A stretch of DNA of 64,000 bases from CAYSUS01 sp964434165. Its GTDB lineage: Bacteria; Planctomycetota; Planctomycetia; Pirellulales; Thermoguttaceae. The stretch is from the NCBI GenBank assembly GCA_964434165.1, contig CAYSUS010000028.1:1-64000 (forward strand). The letters run 5' to 3'. The notes beneath the pieces are model-generated. The model did not search any database and was not told where the DNA came from. It worked only from the letters and a program-made list of their open reading frames with translations. The first letter of the stretch is position 1; each line of letters begins with the position of its first letter. Shown piece after piece: positions 25,230 to 34,929 of the stretch. The translations under genes were made by a program, and so were the position numbers.

Positions 25230-28118
25230 ATGATCGAGCCGCGGCATCGGTTCCCTAATCTTCTGCTAGCGCGACCCATGTCCCAAAGCCGCCAACAGAT
25301 GACCTTGCCGGGTATTAGTGTAGAAAAGCCCCAGACTCCATCACCAACATACACCGACCGGGGGGGGTCGGAGGCGGTGCAGGGCGAGAAGTCTGGGGCA
25401 GTACGGGTAGAACCGGATTGTCTATCCAGTAAGACGGTCTTTGTCGTCGATGCGCACTCGCTTATTCACCAGGTTTTCCACGCCCTGCCCGAGATGACGA
25501 GCCCCGGCGGGGAGCCCGTCGGCGCAGTATTCGGGTTTGCGCGGGACATCTTATTCCTCTTGGAGAAGAAACGGCCGGATTACCTCTTCTGTGCGTTTGA
25601 CGTGCCTGGCAAGACGTTCCGCCACGATCTCTACGAAGGCTACAAGGCCGGCCGGCCGGAGATGCACGAGGATCTCGCCGCGCAGATCCCCACGATTGAA
25701 CGACTGCTGGAAGCCCTGGGACTCGCACGGCTCGGCTGCCCATCCTTCGAGGCGGACGACATCCTGGCCACGGTCGCCCGCGAGTCCCAAAGCCTTGATC
25801 TGCAGTGCTTCCTCGTTACGGCCGACAAGGACTGCCGCCAACTGATCAGCGACCGCATCTGCCTCTACAATATCCGCAAGGATCAGGTCCTCGACCGCGA
25901 GGGCCTACTTTCCGAGTGGGGCATTGTACCAGAGCAGGTAGTGGATTTCCAGGCCTTGGTGGGAGACCCCACCGACAATGTGCCGGGCGTCCCGCTGATC
26001 GGTCCCAAACTGGCTAGAGAGCTGCTGGGCAGATACGGTTCGCTCCAGGCCGTGCTCGAGCACGCCCACGAGGTATCGGGGGAAAAGCGGCGCAAGAACC
26101 TCCAGCAATATGGTGAGCAAGCCCTGCTCAGCCGAGACCTGGTCCGGCTGCGGGCCGACGTGCCGATCACGCTGGATTGGGAGGCCGCCCGGCCGGCTCG
26201 CATCGACCGCCAGCGCGTTCGCGCCCTGTTCCGCGAGGTCGGCTTCCGCGATCTTGGGGAGCGCGCCCTGGGCGTGGTGGGCGAACCGGCGGAAGCCCCC
26301 CTCCCGGGTGTCGAGCGCCAGACCACGATCGTGGCCGAGAAGGAGACGCTCGACGAGCTGGCCGCCCGCCTGGCCGCGGGGAAATCCGTGTCGATCGACC
26401 TGGAGACGACGAGCCTTCGGCCGCGGGGGGCGGAGATCGTGGGCTACGCCCTGGCCGCGGACGGGGGGTCGTGGTACGTGCCGGTGCGAGCCCCCCAAGG
26501 CGATCCCTGCCTCGATCCCGACCAGGCCGCCGCGGCGCTGCGAGGCCTGCTTGAAGATCCGCACGTGGAGAAGGTGGGGCAGAACCTGAAGTACGACATG
26601 GTGGTGCTTCGCGCGTCGGGCGTGGAGCTGCGCGGCGTGGCGTTCGACACCATGGTGGCCAGCTACCTGCTCGAGGCGGGACAGCGCAACCACAATCTCG
26701 ACGACCTCGCAGGGCGCTACCTCGGCCATACCACGATCAAGATCGCCGATCTGATCGGGAAGGGGAAACACCAGAAGCGCATGGACGAGGTGCCGGTCGA
26801 GCGCGTGGCCGAGTATGCGGGCGAGGACGCCGAGGTGCCGCTCCGTCTGCGTCCGGTCCTCGCACCGAAGCTGGAGCAGAACGAACTGACCCCGCTGTTC
26901 CGCGACGTGGAGCTGCCGCTGATCGAGGTCCTCGCCGAGATGGAATACAACGGAATCCGGCTGGACCTCGACCGGCTGGCCGCGTTGAGCCGCGAGTACG
27001 GGCAGCGCATGGAGGCGATCGAGGCGGAGATCTACGAGCTGGCAGGCCACAAGCTGAACATCGCCTCGCCGCGCCAGCTTCAGAAGGTGCTTTTCGAGGA
27101 GCGGGGGCTGCGCGTCGTGAAAAAGACCAAGACCGGCCCGAGCACCGACGCGGAGGTGTTGGAGGAGCTGGCGTCGGAGGACCCGCTGCCGGCGAAGATC
27201 CTCGGGTACCGGCAGTACGCCAAGCTGAAGAGCACGTACATCGACGCCCTGCCGGAAATGGTGCTGCAGGCGACCGGCCGGGTCCACGCCTCGTTCAACC
27301 AGAGCGTGGCGGCCACGGGGCGGCTGAGCTCGAGCGACCCCAACCTTCAGAACATCCCGATTCGGACGAAGGAGGGCCGGGAGATCCGCTCGGCGTTCGT
27401 GCCCGGCGAGCCGGGCTGGATGCTGCTGACGGCCGACTACTCGCAGATCGAGCTGCGGGTGCTGGCCCATTTCACGAAGGACGCACGTCTCTGCGAGGCG
27501 TTCGCGCGGGATGAGGACATCCACGCCCGGGTGGCCAGCGAGGTCTACGGGGTCCCCCTGGCGGAGGTATCGGGGGAGATGCGGCGCCGTGCGAAGGCGG
27601 TGAATTTCGGGATCCTCTATGGGCAGTCGGCCTTTGGACTGGCCAGGCAGTTGGTGATCGACAAGGAGCAGGCCGACCAGTTCATTGAGGCCTATTTCGC
27701 AGGATACCCCCAGATCGAGGAATTCCTCCGTCGGACTCTAGCCGAATGCCGTTCCAGCGGGTATGTTAAGACTATCCTGGGACGCCGGCGTTCCATCCAG
27801 GGAGTCCGCCCCGACGCCGGCCGCCAGAGAAACCTCGCCGAGCGGACCGCCATCAATACAGTCATTCAAGGGTCGGCGGCGGACCTGATCAAGCTGGCGA
27901 TGATCTCGATCCACCACCGGCTCAGGCGGGAACGGCTGCCCGCCCGAATGTTGTTGCAGATTCACGACGAACTGGTCTTCGAAGTCCCCTCCGATCACAT
28001 CGAGAACCTGGCTGGGCTCGTGGTCTCGGAAATGTCGGGTGTCTGTCCGCTGGACGTGCCGCTGAAGGTGGACGTCGCGGCGGGACCGAATTGGGCCGAC
28101 GCCAAGCCGTGGAAGTGA
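25230..28118 (+). CDS. polA: DNA polymerase I
   Basis: DNA polymerase I removes RNA primers and fills gaps in replication and repair. The 962-residue protein has all three domains. The 5' nuclease spans about 70-340 (VFVVDAHSLIHQVFHAL, FEADDILATVAR). A proofreading 3'-5' exonuclease follows, with intact Exo I (SIDLETT near residue 390), Exo II (NLKYDM) and Exo III (YAGEDAE). The polymerase domain has motif A (TADYSQIELR, about 735), motif B (RRAKAVNFGILYG) and motif C (IHDELVFEVP, about 912). The first 65 or so residues are an unusual non-conserved extension. The ATG at 25230 has GGAGG close upstream; ATG 25278 is an alternative. coaE begins 10 bases after the stop. Confidence 0.96.
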   Translation: MIEPRHRFPNLLLARPMSQSRQQMTLPGISVEKPQTPSPTYTDRGGSEAVQGEKSGAVRVEPDCLSSKTVFVVDAHSLIHQVFHALPEMTSPGGEPVGAVFGFARDILFLLEKKRPDYLFCAFDVPGKTFRHDLYEGYKAGRPEMHEDLAAQIPTIERLLEALGLARLGCPSFEADDILATVARESQSLDLQCFLVTADKDCRQLISDRICLYNIRKDQVLDREGLLSEWGIVPEQVVDFQALVGDPTDNVPGVPLIGPKLARELLGRYGSLQAVLEHAHEVSGEKRRKNLQQYGEQALLSRDLVRLRADVPITLDWEAARPARIDRQRVRALFREVGFRDLGERALGVVGEPAEAPLPGVERQTTIVAEKETLDELAARLAAGKSVSIDLETTSLRPRGAEIVGYALAADGGSWYVPVRAPQGDPCLDPDQAAAALRGLLEDPHVEKVGQNLKYDMVVLRASGVELRGVAFDTMVASYLLEAGQRNHNLDDLAGRYLGHTTIKIADLIGKGKHQKRMDEVPVERVAEYAGEDAEVPLRLRPVLAPKLEQNELTPLFRDVELPLIEVLAEMEYNGIRLDLDRLAALSREYGQRMEAIEAEIYELAGHKLNIASPRQLQKVLFEERGLRVVKKTKTGPSTDAEVLEELASEDPLPAKILGYRQYAKLKSTYIDALPEMVLQATGRVHASFNQSVAATGRLSSSDPNLQNIPIRTKEGREIRSAFVPGEPGWMLLTADYSQIELRVLAHFTKDARLCEAFARDEDIHARVASEVYGVPLAEVSGEMRRRAKAVNFGILYGQSAFGLARQLVIDKEQADQFIEAYFAGYPQIEEFLRRTLAECRSSGYVKTILGRRRSIQGVRPDAGRQRNLAERTAINTVIQGSAADLIKLAMISIHHRLRRERLPARMLLQIHDELVFEVPSDHIENLAGLVVSEMSGVCPLDVPLKVDVAAGPNWADAKPWK

Positions 28119-28128
28119 GCTTCGGTCC

Positions 28129-28728
28129 ATGCGGGTGATCGGCATCCTCGGCGGCGTAGCCAGCGGGAAGAGCCTGATCGGCCGGATCATGTCCGAGCAA
28201 GGCGCGGGCGTCCTGGACGCGGATCGGGCAGGCCACCAGGCGCTTGGGCAGCCGGAGATCGCGGCGGCGGTTCGGGCGCGGTGGGGGTCGGGGGTTTTCG
28301 GGCCTGATGGCAAGGTGGACCGGGCGAAGCTGGCGGAGATCGTGTTCGCGCCGGGCCCCGAGGCCCGCGAAGAAAGACGTTCCTTGGAGCAGTTGACCCA
28401 TCCGGAGATCGGCCGGCGCCTCGCCGCGCAAGCGGAGTGTTTGGCCCGAGAAGGCACGCAGGTTGCGGTCCTCGACGCCGCGTTGCTTTTGGAGGCCGGT
28501 TGGGATAAGTTGTGTGATAAGCTCGTGCTGGTTGACGCGCCCCGCGATTTGCGCTTAGCGCGGGCTCGGCAACGAGGATGGAGTGAGCAGCAGTTTGCCG
28601 CGCGCGAGGCGGCCCAGCTTCCGCTCGATGAAAAGCGACGGCGTGCCGACGTGGTGATCGACGGCTCCGGCACGGAGCAGCACGCGCGGCGGCAGGTCGA
28701 GCGACACTGGCCCGCCCTTATCGGCTGA
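28129..28728 (+). CDS. coaE: dephospho-CoA kinase
   Basis: CoaE phosphorylates the 3'-OH of the ribose of dephospho-CoA, the last step of coenzyme A synthesis. The 199-residue protein has the normal length. A P-loop GGVASGKS lies near the N-terminus, followed by the DADRAGHQAL motif that binds dephospho-CoA, LTHPEI, LDAALLLEAGWD, and the arginine-bearing lid (LARARQRGW). It starts 10 bases after polA and is probably co-transcribed with it; polA-coaE adjacency is common in bacteria. The penultimate step enzyme, coaD, is also in this window but far away at 52.7 kb. Confidence 0.95.
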   Translation: MRVIGILGGVASGKSLIGRIMSEQGAGVLDADRAGHQALGQPEIAAAVRARWGSGVFGPDGKVDRAKLAEIVFAPGPEAREERRSLEQLTHPEIGRRLAAQAECLAREGTQVAVLDAALLLEAGWDKLCDKLVLVDAPRDLRLARARQRGWSEQQFAAREAAQLPLDEKRRRADVVIDGSGTEQHARRQVERHWPALIG

Positions 28729-28908
28729 TTGACCCCGTCTCCCTGGCCGCGACCCCTCCGACTCGTCTTTGAGGACGTTCGTTCCGGGACCGACTCCTCG
28801 AAGCGAAACGGCTTTTCGGGAGGGCTGAGGGAGCGAGAAGACACCCTCCGCCGGCGCCCTCCGTGTGCTGGCTCCCTTTGACACCTCCTTTCCAGGAGCA
28901 GCGCCATC

Positions 28909-30387
28909 ATGGCAACGACAAGAGGCACGCGATCCGGCGCGCGAGCGCGCAAGGACGCCCCGAATCCCGAGGCGGCGAAATCCAACGGCGAACCCCAGCC
29001 CGACAGCCCGGGCCTGGAGGACTACGAAGGCACCGAGCCCCTCTCCCTGGCCGAGGAGCTGGTGGAGCGGGGTGGCGCCGCCGAGGAGACCGACGAGCGC
29101 TACGAGCAGATCAAGCAGTCGGGCGACACGCACATCGCGCGGCTGCAGAAGATGTCCATGTCCGAGCTGATCGAGGAGGCTCGCAAGGAGAGCCTCACCG
29201 ACTACATGGGCATGAAGAAGCAGGATCTGATCTTCAAGATCCTCAAGGAGCGGGTGAAGCTCAACGGCCTGATGTACGGCGAGGGGACGCTGGAGGTCCT
29301 CCCCGACGGCTTCGGCTTCCTTCGCAGCCCCGACTACCATTACCTCTCCTGCCCCGACGACATCTACGTTTCGCCCAGCCAGATCCGGCGTTTCGGGCTT
29401 CGCACGGGGTCCGTGGTCTCCGGGCAGATCCGGCCGCCGAAGGAAAACGAGCGGTACTTCGCGCTGCTGCGGGTCGAGGCGATCAACTTCCAGGACCCGA
29501 ACCTCCTCTCCCAGAAGGTCTTCTTCGACGACCTCACGCCGCTGCACCCGGACAAGCGGATCGCGATGGAGACCTCGGCCGACGACCCGAACACCCGCGT
29601 GGTGGACTTGATCGTGCCCGTCGGCTTCGGCCAGCGCGGCCTGATCGTCAGCCCCCCGCGCGCCGGAAAGACGATCCTCATGCAGAAGATGGCCCGGGCG
29701 GCCCTGGCCAACTACCCCGACCTGTACGTGTTCATGCTCCTGATCGACGAACGGCCCGAAGAGGTGACCGACATGGAGCGGCAGGTCAAGGGCAAGAACT
29801 GCGAGGTGATCAGCTCCACGTTCGACGAGCCGGCCAGCCGGCACATCCAGGTGGCCGAGATGGTGCTCGAGAAGGCCAAGCGCATGGTCGAATACGGCTA
29901 CGACGTGCTAATCTTCCTCGATTCGATCACCCGCCTTGCCCGGGCGTGGAACAGCGAGTGCCCCCACTCCGGCAAGATCCTCTCCGGCGGCCTGGACGCC
30001 AACGCCTTGCAGCGCCCCAAGCGGTTCTTCGGCTCCGCGCGCAAGGTTGAGGAGGGAGGCTCGCTGACCATCGTCGCCACCGCCCTGATCGACACCGGCA
30101 GCAAGATGGACGAGGTGATATTCGAGGAGTTCAAGGGGACGGGCAACCTGGAGATCGTGCTCGACCGTCGCCTGGTGGACAAGCGGATCTGGCCGGCCAT
30201 CGACATCAACCGCAGCGGGACCCGCAAGGAGGAGATGCTCATGGACCCGGAGGAGCACCGCCGCGTGTGCATCCTCCGCCGCGTGCTCAACGACATGAAC
30301 CCGCCCGACGCCATGGAATTGCTCGTCACCCGGCTCCAGAAGACCAAGACGAACGCCGAGTTCCTGATGAGCATGAACATGAAGTAG
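28909..30387 (+). CDS. rho: transcription termination factor Rho
   Basis: Rho is a hexameric RNA-dependent ATPase that ends transcription and separates coupled RNA from polymerase. The 492-residue protein has a variable acidic N-terminal extension of about 80 residues. The Rho N-terminal and cold-shock-like RNA-binding domains follow (MSELIEEARKE, GFGFLRSPDYHYLSCPDDIYVS), then the ATPase with Walker A (SPPRAGKT, about 248-256), Walker B (DVLIFLDSITRLARAWN), and the Q- and R-loop regions (GGLDANALQRPKRFFGSAR). All catalytic regions look complete. The ATG at 28909 follows a 180-base gap after coaE with no clear promoter. Rho often controls its own leader. Confidence 0.96.
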   Translation: MATTRGTRSGARARKDAPNPEAAKSNGEPQPDSPGLEDYEGTEPLSLAEELVERGGAAEETDERYEQIKQSGDTHIARLQKMSMSELIEEARKESLTDYMGMKKQDLIFKILKERVKLNGLMYGEGTLEVLPDGFGFLRSPDYHYLSCPDDIYVSPSQIRRFGLRTGSVVSGQIRPPKENERYFALLRVEAINFQDPNLLSQKVFFDDLTPLHPDKRIAMETSADDPNTRVVDLIVPVGFGQRGLIVSPPRAGKTILMQKMARAALANYPDLYVFMLLIDERPEEVTDMERQVKGKNCEVISSTFDEPASRHIQVAEMVLEKAKRMVEYGYDVLIFLDSITRLARAWNSECPHSGKILSGGLDANALQRPKRFFGSARKVEEGGSLTIVATALIDTGSKMDEVIFEEFKGTGNLEIVLDRRLVDKRIWPAIDINRSGTRKEEMLMDPEEHRRVCILRRVLNDMNPPDAMELLVTRLQKTKTNAEFLMSMNMK

Positions 30388-30411
30388 ATCCGAGGCGAAG
30401 GAGTTCCCACG

Positions 30412-30466
30412 ATTCCGAGGTTTCCGAAGTCCCCCAGACTCCAAAAGTCTGTTTGGCGGAAGTCTG
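30412..30466. repeat. intergenic palindromic repeat (TTCCGAAGTC family), copy 1
   Basis: Between rho and ribH: a TTCCGAAGTC word, a small hairpin CAGACT-CCAAA-AGTCTG (30435-30451), then GGCGGAAGTCT. The same words recur in intergenic gaps at 39619-39662 and 57995-58027. The hairpin has only a weak T-run after it. Confidence 0.5.
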
Positions 30467-30503
30467 ATTCAACCCCGCCACCGACCCCTCACCATTGCCT
30501 CCC

Positions 30504-31010
30504 GTGCCCAACATCTACGAAGGCCAGCCCAGTGGCCACGACGGCCGATTCGCGATCGTCGTGGCCCGCTTCAACCCGTCGATTACCTCCCGGCTCCTGG
30601 ACGGCGCGGTCCAGACGCTCACGGCGCACGGGGTGGCCGGGGAGCGGATCGACGTGGCGTGGGTGCCCGGCGCCTTTGAGATCCCCACGGTCGCCGGGCG
30701 TCTGGCCCGCAGCGGACGCTACGTGGCCGTGTTGTGCCTGGGGGCCGTGATCCGCGGCGAGACCACGCACGACCAGCACATCAACCGCGCGGTGAGCATC
30801 GCCCTGGCCGAACTGGGGGCGAGCTGCGGGGTGCCGGTGCTCTTCGGCGTGCTGACCTGCAACACGCTGGAGCAGGCCGAGGCGCGGAGTGGCGCGCAGC
30901 CCGGCACCCGCGGCAAGGATCGGCCGGCAAGCCGCGTGGGCAACAAGGGGAGCGAGTGCGCCGAGGCGGCGCTGGAGATGGTCGATCTGATGTCCAAGCT
31001 CCCCGATTGA
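30504..31010 (+). CDS. ribH: 6,7-dimethyl-8-ribityllumazine synthase
   Basis: Lumazine synthase condenses the ribityl-uracil intermediate with dihydroxybutanone phosphate, the step before riboflavin; it often forms 60-subunit capsids. The protein shows the substrate-binding VVARFNPSIT, VPGAFEIP, and the active-site GAVIRGETTHDQHI with the catalytic His. GVLTCNTLEQAEARSG near the end is diagnostic. The frame could open at a TTG (30495), but the GTG at 30504 gives the usual MPNIYEG-type start and 168 residues. No strong ribosome-binding site is seen. It sits ahead of nusB (6-base gap), a very common riboflavin-nusB arrangement. Confidence 0.94.
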   Translation: MPNIYEGQPSGHDGRFAIVVARFNPSITSRLLDGAVQTLTAHGVAGERIDVAWVPGAFEIPTVAGRLARSGRYVAVLCLGAVIRGETTHDQHINRAVSIALAELGASCGVPVLFGVLTCNTLEQAEARSGAQPGTRGKDRPASRVGNKGSECAEAALEMVDLMSKLPD

Positions 31011-31016
31011 CTCGCC

Positions 31017-31655
31017 ATGCCGCCATCCCGAAGAAGCCAGGAACTGGCCGCGCGGCTCCTGCGGCGCCGCGCCCGCGAAGCGGCCTTCCAGGTGCTCTAC
31101 CAGGACGACCTCAACCCGGGGCTGAGCCCCCAAGTGGGCGAGGACTTCGTTCGCGGCCGACTCAACGCCGCGGCGCTCGTGCAGTTCGCCGACGAGGAGC
31201 TCGAGGAGTACCTGCGGGAGTGGTTCCCGGAGGCCGCCGCGGCCGGGGCATTGGACGGCGTGCGCGAGGCCCTCCGGCGGATGGCGCGGGAGGGCGCGGG
31301 ACAGACCCGCGATCGGGCGGCCGCCCTGGCCCGGCAGTTGGTGGCCGGCGTGCGTCGGCGACGCGCGGAGATCGACCAGGCCCTTCAGCGTGCGGCCCAG
31401 AACTGGAGCCTCCAGCGGATGGCCCCCACCGACCGCAACGTCCTCCGCCTGGGGGCCCTGGAAGTGCTGGAGGGCGACGTGCCGGCCGCCGTGGCGATCG
31501 ACGAAGCGATCGAGCTGTCCAAGCGGTTCGGCGGAGCCCGCTCACCGCAATTCGTCAACGGCATCCTGGACCGGCTGTTGCGCGAACGGCAAGACGAAGA
31601 CGCATCCGCGCGGCGTGTCCACGCGCCGCGCGGGCGTGCGTCGAGCCCGGACTGA
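31017..31655 (+). CDS. nusB: transcription antitermination factor NusB (long form)
   Basis: NusB joins NusE (S10) on boxA RNA in rRNA antitermination. The core is recognisable: RRRAREAAFQVLYQDDLNP at the start, then QNWSLQRMAPTDRNVLRLGALEVL and AIDEAIELSKRFGGARSPQFVNGILDRL. At 212 residues it is longer than the usual 140-160. About 40 extra, Ala/Glu/Arg-rich residues are inserted between helices 1 and 3, and a short basic tail follows the last helix. It is six bases after ribH, and ftsY follows after 148 bases. The insertion does not touch the conserved RNA- or S10-facing motifs I can see. Confidence 0.9.
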   Translation: MPPSRRSQELAARLLRRRAREAAFQVLYQDDLNPGLSPQVGEDFVRGRLNAAALVQFADEELEEYLREWFPEAAAAGALDGVREALRRMAREGAGQTRDRAAALARQLVAGVRRRRAEIDQALQRAAQNWSLQRMAPTDRNVLRLGALEVLEGDVPAAVAIDEAIELSKRFGGARSPQFVNGILDRLLRERQDEDASARRVHAPRGRASSPD

Positions 31656-31803
31656 GCTTGCGAGACGTGCCTTCGCTGGCCGGGGGCATGCATCGTTGAC
31701 GGGAGAGCGCCGGGACGACAGGGCCCGGCTCGGAACGACGAACGGCCGACCGCGCGTCGTGCGCATCGACTTGAGCACGGAGAACCGACCGGGGAAGCAT
31801 CGC

Positions 31804-32736
31804 ATGGGCCTTTTCGACCAATTCAAGCAGGGGCTGCGCAAGACGGCGCAGCTTCTGAACACCGACGTCCGCGACCTGTTCAAGTCCGAAGGCCGGCTCG
31901 TGGACGACGAGTTCCTCGACGAGCTGTTCGCCCTCCTGGTGAAGACGGACATGGGGGTGAAACCGGCCCAGCAGATCGTCCAGGAGGTGGGGGATACCTT
32001 TCGCAGCCGCCGCGTGGAGATGGGCGAGGTGCTGGACCGGGTGAAGGTGAAGCTCAAGGAGCTCATGCAGCAGCCCGAGGAGCCGATCCAGTTCGCGCCG
32101 GAGGGTCCGACCGTGATCATGGTGTGCGGCGTCAACGGCTGCGGCAAGACGACCTCGATCGCGAAGCTCGCGCGGAGGTTCGCTGACGAGGGAAAGCGGG
32201 TCGTGCTCGGGGCGGCCGACACCTTCCGCGCCGCGGCCGTGGAGCAGTTGACCGTCTGGGCGCAGCGCCTTCGGTGCGAGATCGTCACGGGCCCGGCTGG
32301 CAGCGATCCGGCCGCCGTGGCCCACAACACCGTGGCCCAGACCCTGAAGACCGCGGCCGACGTCTGCGTGGTGGACACGGCCGGACGCCTGCAGACCCAG
32401 CAGAACCTGATGCAGCAGTTGGCCAAGATCCATCGCGTGCTGGGCAAGCAGATCGGCGACGCGCCCCACGAAGTGCTCCTGGTGCTGGACGCGACCACCG
32501 GACAGAACGGGATCAGCCAGGCCCGGCACTTCACCGAAGCGGTGCGGTGCACGGGCATCGTCCTGGCCAAGCTCGACGGCACGGCCAAGGGCGGCGTGGT
32601 CGTTGCCATTCGCCAGCAGGTCGGCCTGCCCGTGAAGTACGTCGGCGTGGGCGAGAAGGCCGAGGACCTGGCGTTGTTCGTGCCGGATGAGTTCGTCGAC
32701 GCGCTGTTTGAGGACGTCCGCGAGCTGAACCGCTGA
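31804..32736 (+). CDS. ftsY: signal recognition particle receptor FtsY
   Basis: FtsY is the membrane-associated GTPase that receives ribosome-SRP complexes for co-translational insertion. The 310-residue protein lacks the long acidic A domain and starts almost directly with the N domain (MGLFDQFKQGLRKTAQLLNT). The NG domain is complete: G1 GVNGCGKTTSIAKLA (about 110-124), the SRP insertion region DTFRAAAVEQL, G3 DTAGRLQTQ, G4 LAKLDGTAKGG and the closing GVGEKAEDLALF. The ATG at 31804 is chosen because upstream sequence in frame is not FtsY-like. It lies downstream of ribH-nusB in the same direction. Confidence 0.95.
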   Translation: MGLFDQFKQGLRKTAQLLNTDVRDLFKSEGRLVDDEFLDELFALLVKTDMGVKPAQQIVQEVGDTFRSRRVEMGEVLDRVKVKLKELMQQPEEPIQFAPEGPTVIMVCGVNGCGKTTSIAKLARRFADEGKRVVLGAADTFRAAAVEQLTVWAQRLRCEIVTGPAGSDPAAVAHNTVAQTLKTAADVCVVDTAGRLQTQQNLMQQLAKIHRVLGKQIGDAPHEVLLVLDATTGQNGISQARHFTEAVRCTGIVLAKLDGTAKGGVVVAIRQQVGLPVKYVGVGEKAEDLALFVPDEFVDALFEDVRELNR

Positions 32737-33246
32737 CGGCCGTCCGGACAACGCGCCGGGGACCGCGGTGCGCGCAGGCCCCTTGCGGAATTCTCCCCTG
32801 GATCGGGCAGCCGGCTTCTCGCCCATGGCGCCCATGCTGCACGCTTGGGCATCTCGCGCCAGCGGCGAGAAGGCCGCGCGGTCGTTTGGACGCGGCCCGA
32901 GGCCGAACGCCTCCCCCCCTGCCGCGATCCGGGCAGGCACGCCCATCTTCCGGGCGGGACCGCGGGGGCGGCCGGGCGCGTTGGTCGGCGAAACGGGCGG
33001 CAGGGGCCGCCCAGCCCGCAATCTTTGCCGCGCAGCCGGCTCCGCGAGGACTTTCAGGCGCGATTCTTCGCCTTCCCGCATCAATGGGGAAAGCCGGCAG
33101 GGTCGATACTCCAGACAAGACGGACGTCGAGGTCAGACGTACGGGGATTGTGGTTTCCGCGGAATCCACGCTGGCCCGCCGTTGGTTGACTGGTTCCTCA
33201 ACCCACCCGTTCACCACCAATTCCCAAACCGTTGGAGTCGAGACCC
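32737..33246. other. long intergenic region before the porin gene
   Basis: About 510 bases between ftsY and the porin. No conserved-looking frame is present on either strand; open frames here are GC-driven. The last 200 bases are less GC-rich and should hold the porin promoter and leader, but no convincing -35/-10 pair was found. Confidence 0.5.
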
Positions 33247-34659
33247 ATGAAGCCCTTGTCTTTGGCCATGGGAGCCGCGCTGGCGTGCATGCTGACGCCG
33301 GGCCTCGTCCGGGCCCAGCAGGCGTTCTACGCGCCGAGGATGCAACAGCCGGCTTCCGTTCAGCCGACCGCCTACCAGCCCAATGACTACGCGTACGCGT
33401 ATGCCGACGGGAAGGCCCCCAGCGCTTCGCCCAGCGACGCCGCCTCGGCCCCGCCCGCCACGATGCCCGGCGCAGACTGCGAGAGCTGCGGCCCGGTGGC
33501 CTGCGATCCCTGCATGGCCTGTTGCGATCCGGGCGGCGCCGCCTGCGGCGGCCGGTTTTGCCGCGGCGGCGCGCTGGCCGACCCGTGGACCCTGTTTCCC
33601 GAGTTCGAGAGCGGCCTGACGATCGGCGACTGGCTCTCCACGGGCGTGTACGGCAATGCCTGGGGCGCCCGCGACAACGGCCCGCTGGGCTTCCGCGAAG
33701 TGGGCAACGGCTTCACGTCGGATCAGAACTGGCTGTACATCGAGAAGCCCGTCGACACCAGCGAGAAGACGTTCGACTGGGGCTTTCGCATGGACTACAT
33801 GTTCGGGGCCGACGGCCCCGACACCCAGGCCTTCGGCAACAGCCCGTTCGGCTGGGACAACGGATGGATCAGCTCCGACGACGGGGTTTACGGCTCGGCC
33901 ATCCCGCAGCTCTACGGCGAGATCGGCATCGGCAAGCTCTCCGTGAAGATGGGGCACTTCTACACGCTGATCGGTTACGAAGTCGTCCCCGCCCCGGACA
34001 ACTTCTTTTACTCCCACGCCTACTGCATGTTCTTCGCCGAGCCGTTCACCCACACGGGCGTGCTGGGCACCTACGCATTGACCGACGACGTGTCGGTGCA
34101 CGCCGGGTGGACCACCGCCTGGGACACGGGCTTCGAGAACCCGTCGGGCGCGGCGCTGTTCCTCGGCGGCGTCAGCACGCCGGTGGGCGAGAAGATCACC
34201 TTCACGTGGATCTGCTCGGGCGGTGATAACGGCGTGCTCAACGGCGCCGACCAGGGCGACCTGTACATGAACAGCTTCGTCGTGGACGTCGCGCTGAGCG
34301 ACAACCTGAACTACGTCTTCCAGCATGACCTGGGGCTGATTACCAACGCCCCCGGGGCCAATGCCCAGTGGTACGGGATCAACCAGTATCTGCTTTACCA
34401 GCTCAACGATTGCTGGGCCCTGGGCGGGCGCCTGGAGTGGTTCCGCGACGACGATGCCGCCCGCGTGCTCGGCACCCCGGCCGACTACTGGGCCATCACC
34501 GGCGGTCTGAACTTCAAGCCGCACGCCAACTTCACCATCCGCCCGGAGCTCCGCTACGACTGGGCCAACGGTCCCTACGCGGCCGGGGCCAGGCCGTTCA
34601 ACGACGGAGCCGACCGCGAGCAGCTTTCCGGCGGCGTGGACCTGATCTTCACGTTCTGA
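33247..34659 (+). CDS. outer-membrane beta-barrel porin (OmpL-like, BBP2 type)
   Basis: A 470-residue exported protein with a signal peptide (ALACMLTPGLVRAQQ). A Pro/Ser/Ala and Cys-rich spacer follows (ADCESCGPVACDPCMACCDPGG), then a barrel of alternating aromatic strands: SVKMGHFYTLIGYEVVPAPDNFFYSHAY, VSVHAGWTTAWDTGFENP, and at the end FTIRPELRYDWANG with terminal Phe (DLIFTF). This matches the planctomycete putative beta-barrel porin-2 family. ATG 33247 is used; the frame extends 15 bases further but without signal-peptide sense. Six cysteines between about residues 79 and 105 suggest disulphides at the N-terminus. A strong terminator follows, separating it from amt. It probably lets small solutes cross the outer membrane; given amt next door, ammonium or nitrogen compounds are possible but not shown. 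Confidence 0.87.
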   Translation: MKPLSLAMGAALACMLTPGLVRAQQAFYAPRMQQPASVQPTAYQPNDYAYAYADGKAPSASPSDAASAPPATMPGADCESCGPVACDPCMACCDPGGAACGGRFCRGGALADPWTLFPEFESGLTIGDWLSTGVYGNAWGARDNGPLGFREVGNGFTSDQNWLYIEKPVDTSEKTFDWGFRMDYMFGADGPDTQAFGNSPFGWDNGWISSDDGVYGSAIPQLYGEIGIGKLSVKMGHFYTLIGYEVVPAPDNFFYSHAYCMFFAEPFTHTGVLGTYALTDDVSVHAGWTTAWDTGFENPSGAALFLGGVSTPVGEKITFTWICSGGDNGVLNGADQGDLYMNSFVVDVALSDNLNYVFQHDLGLITNAPGANAQWYGINQYLLYQLNDCWALGGRLEWFRDDDAARVLGTPADYWAITGGLNFKPHANFTIRPELRYDWANGPYAAGARPFNDGADREQLSGGVDLIFTF

Positions 34660-34705
34660 ACGGCCTCCGGCACCCCGCCGGAGATCGTCCGGCGAGCCTC
34701 CACTG

Positions 34706-34751
34706 ATCGCCGGCCGTGGCGAGTCCGCGGCCGGCGATTTTCCGTTTCTTG
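34706..34751 (+). terminator. Rho-independent terminator after the porin gene
   Basis: An 11-base perfect stem (ATCGCCGGCCG / CGGCCGGCGAT, 34706-34716 and 34728-34738) with an 11-base loop, followed by a T-rich tract TTTCCGTTTCTT. It stands 47 bases after the porin stop. Confidence 0.8.
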
Positions 34752-34929
34752 GGGTTAGACTGCCGACAGCGTGTCCGAAGTGCCTGTTCGAATAGCGTAC
34801 GATGCCGAGGAAATGGGCAGGACAATGCCGCCTGGCCACCAGGAAGCCCATTTTGCGTCCTCGGTGAGGTTTCCTAACTCCGATTTTGGCAAGCACATGC
34901 ATCGGGGTCGCCCAGCCTGAGGCGCGGCT

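Noticed and set aside
25204..25231. Promoter-like TTGACG, 16 bases, GACAAT before polA
   Set aside because: It overlaps the GGAGG site and ATG at 25230, so it cannot drive that start; it would require the start at 25278. Not strong enough to decide.
34887..34902. second sigma-54-like TGGCAAGCACATGCAT before amt
   Set aside because: Spacing between GG and GC is 9 bases; the element at 34930 has the correct spacing.
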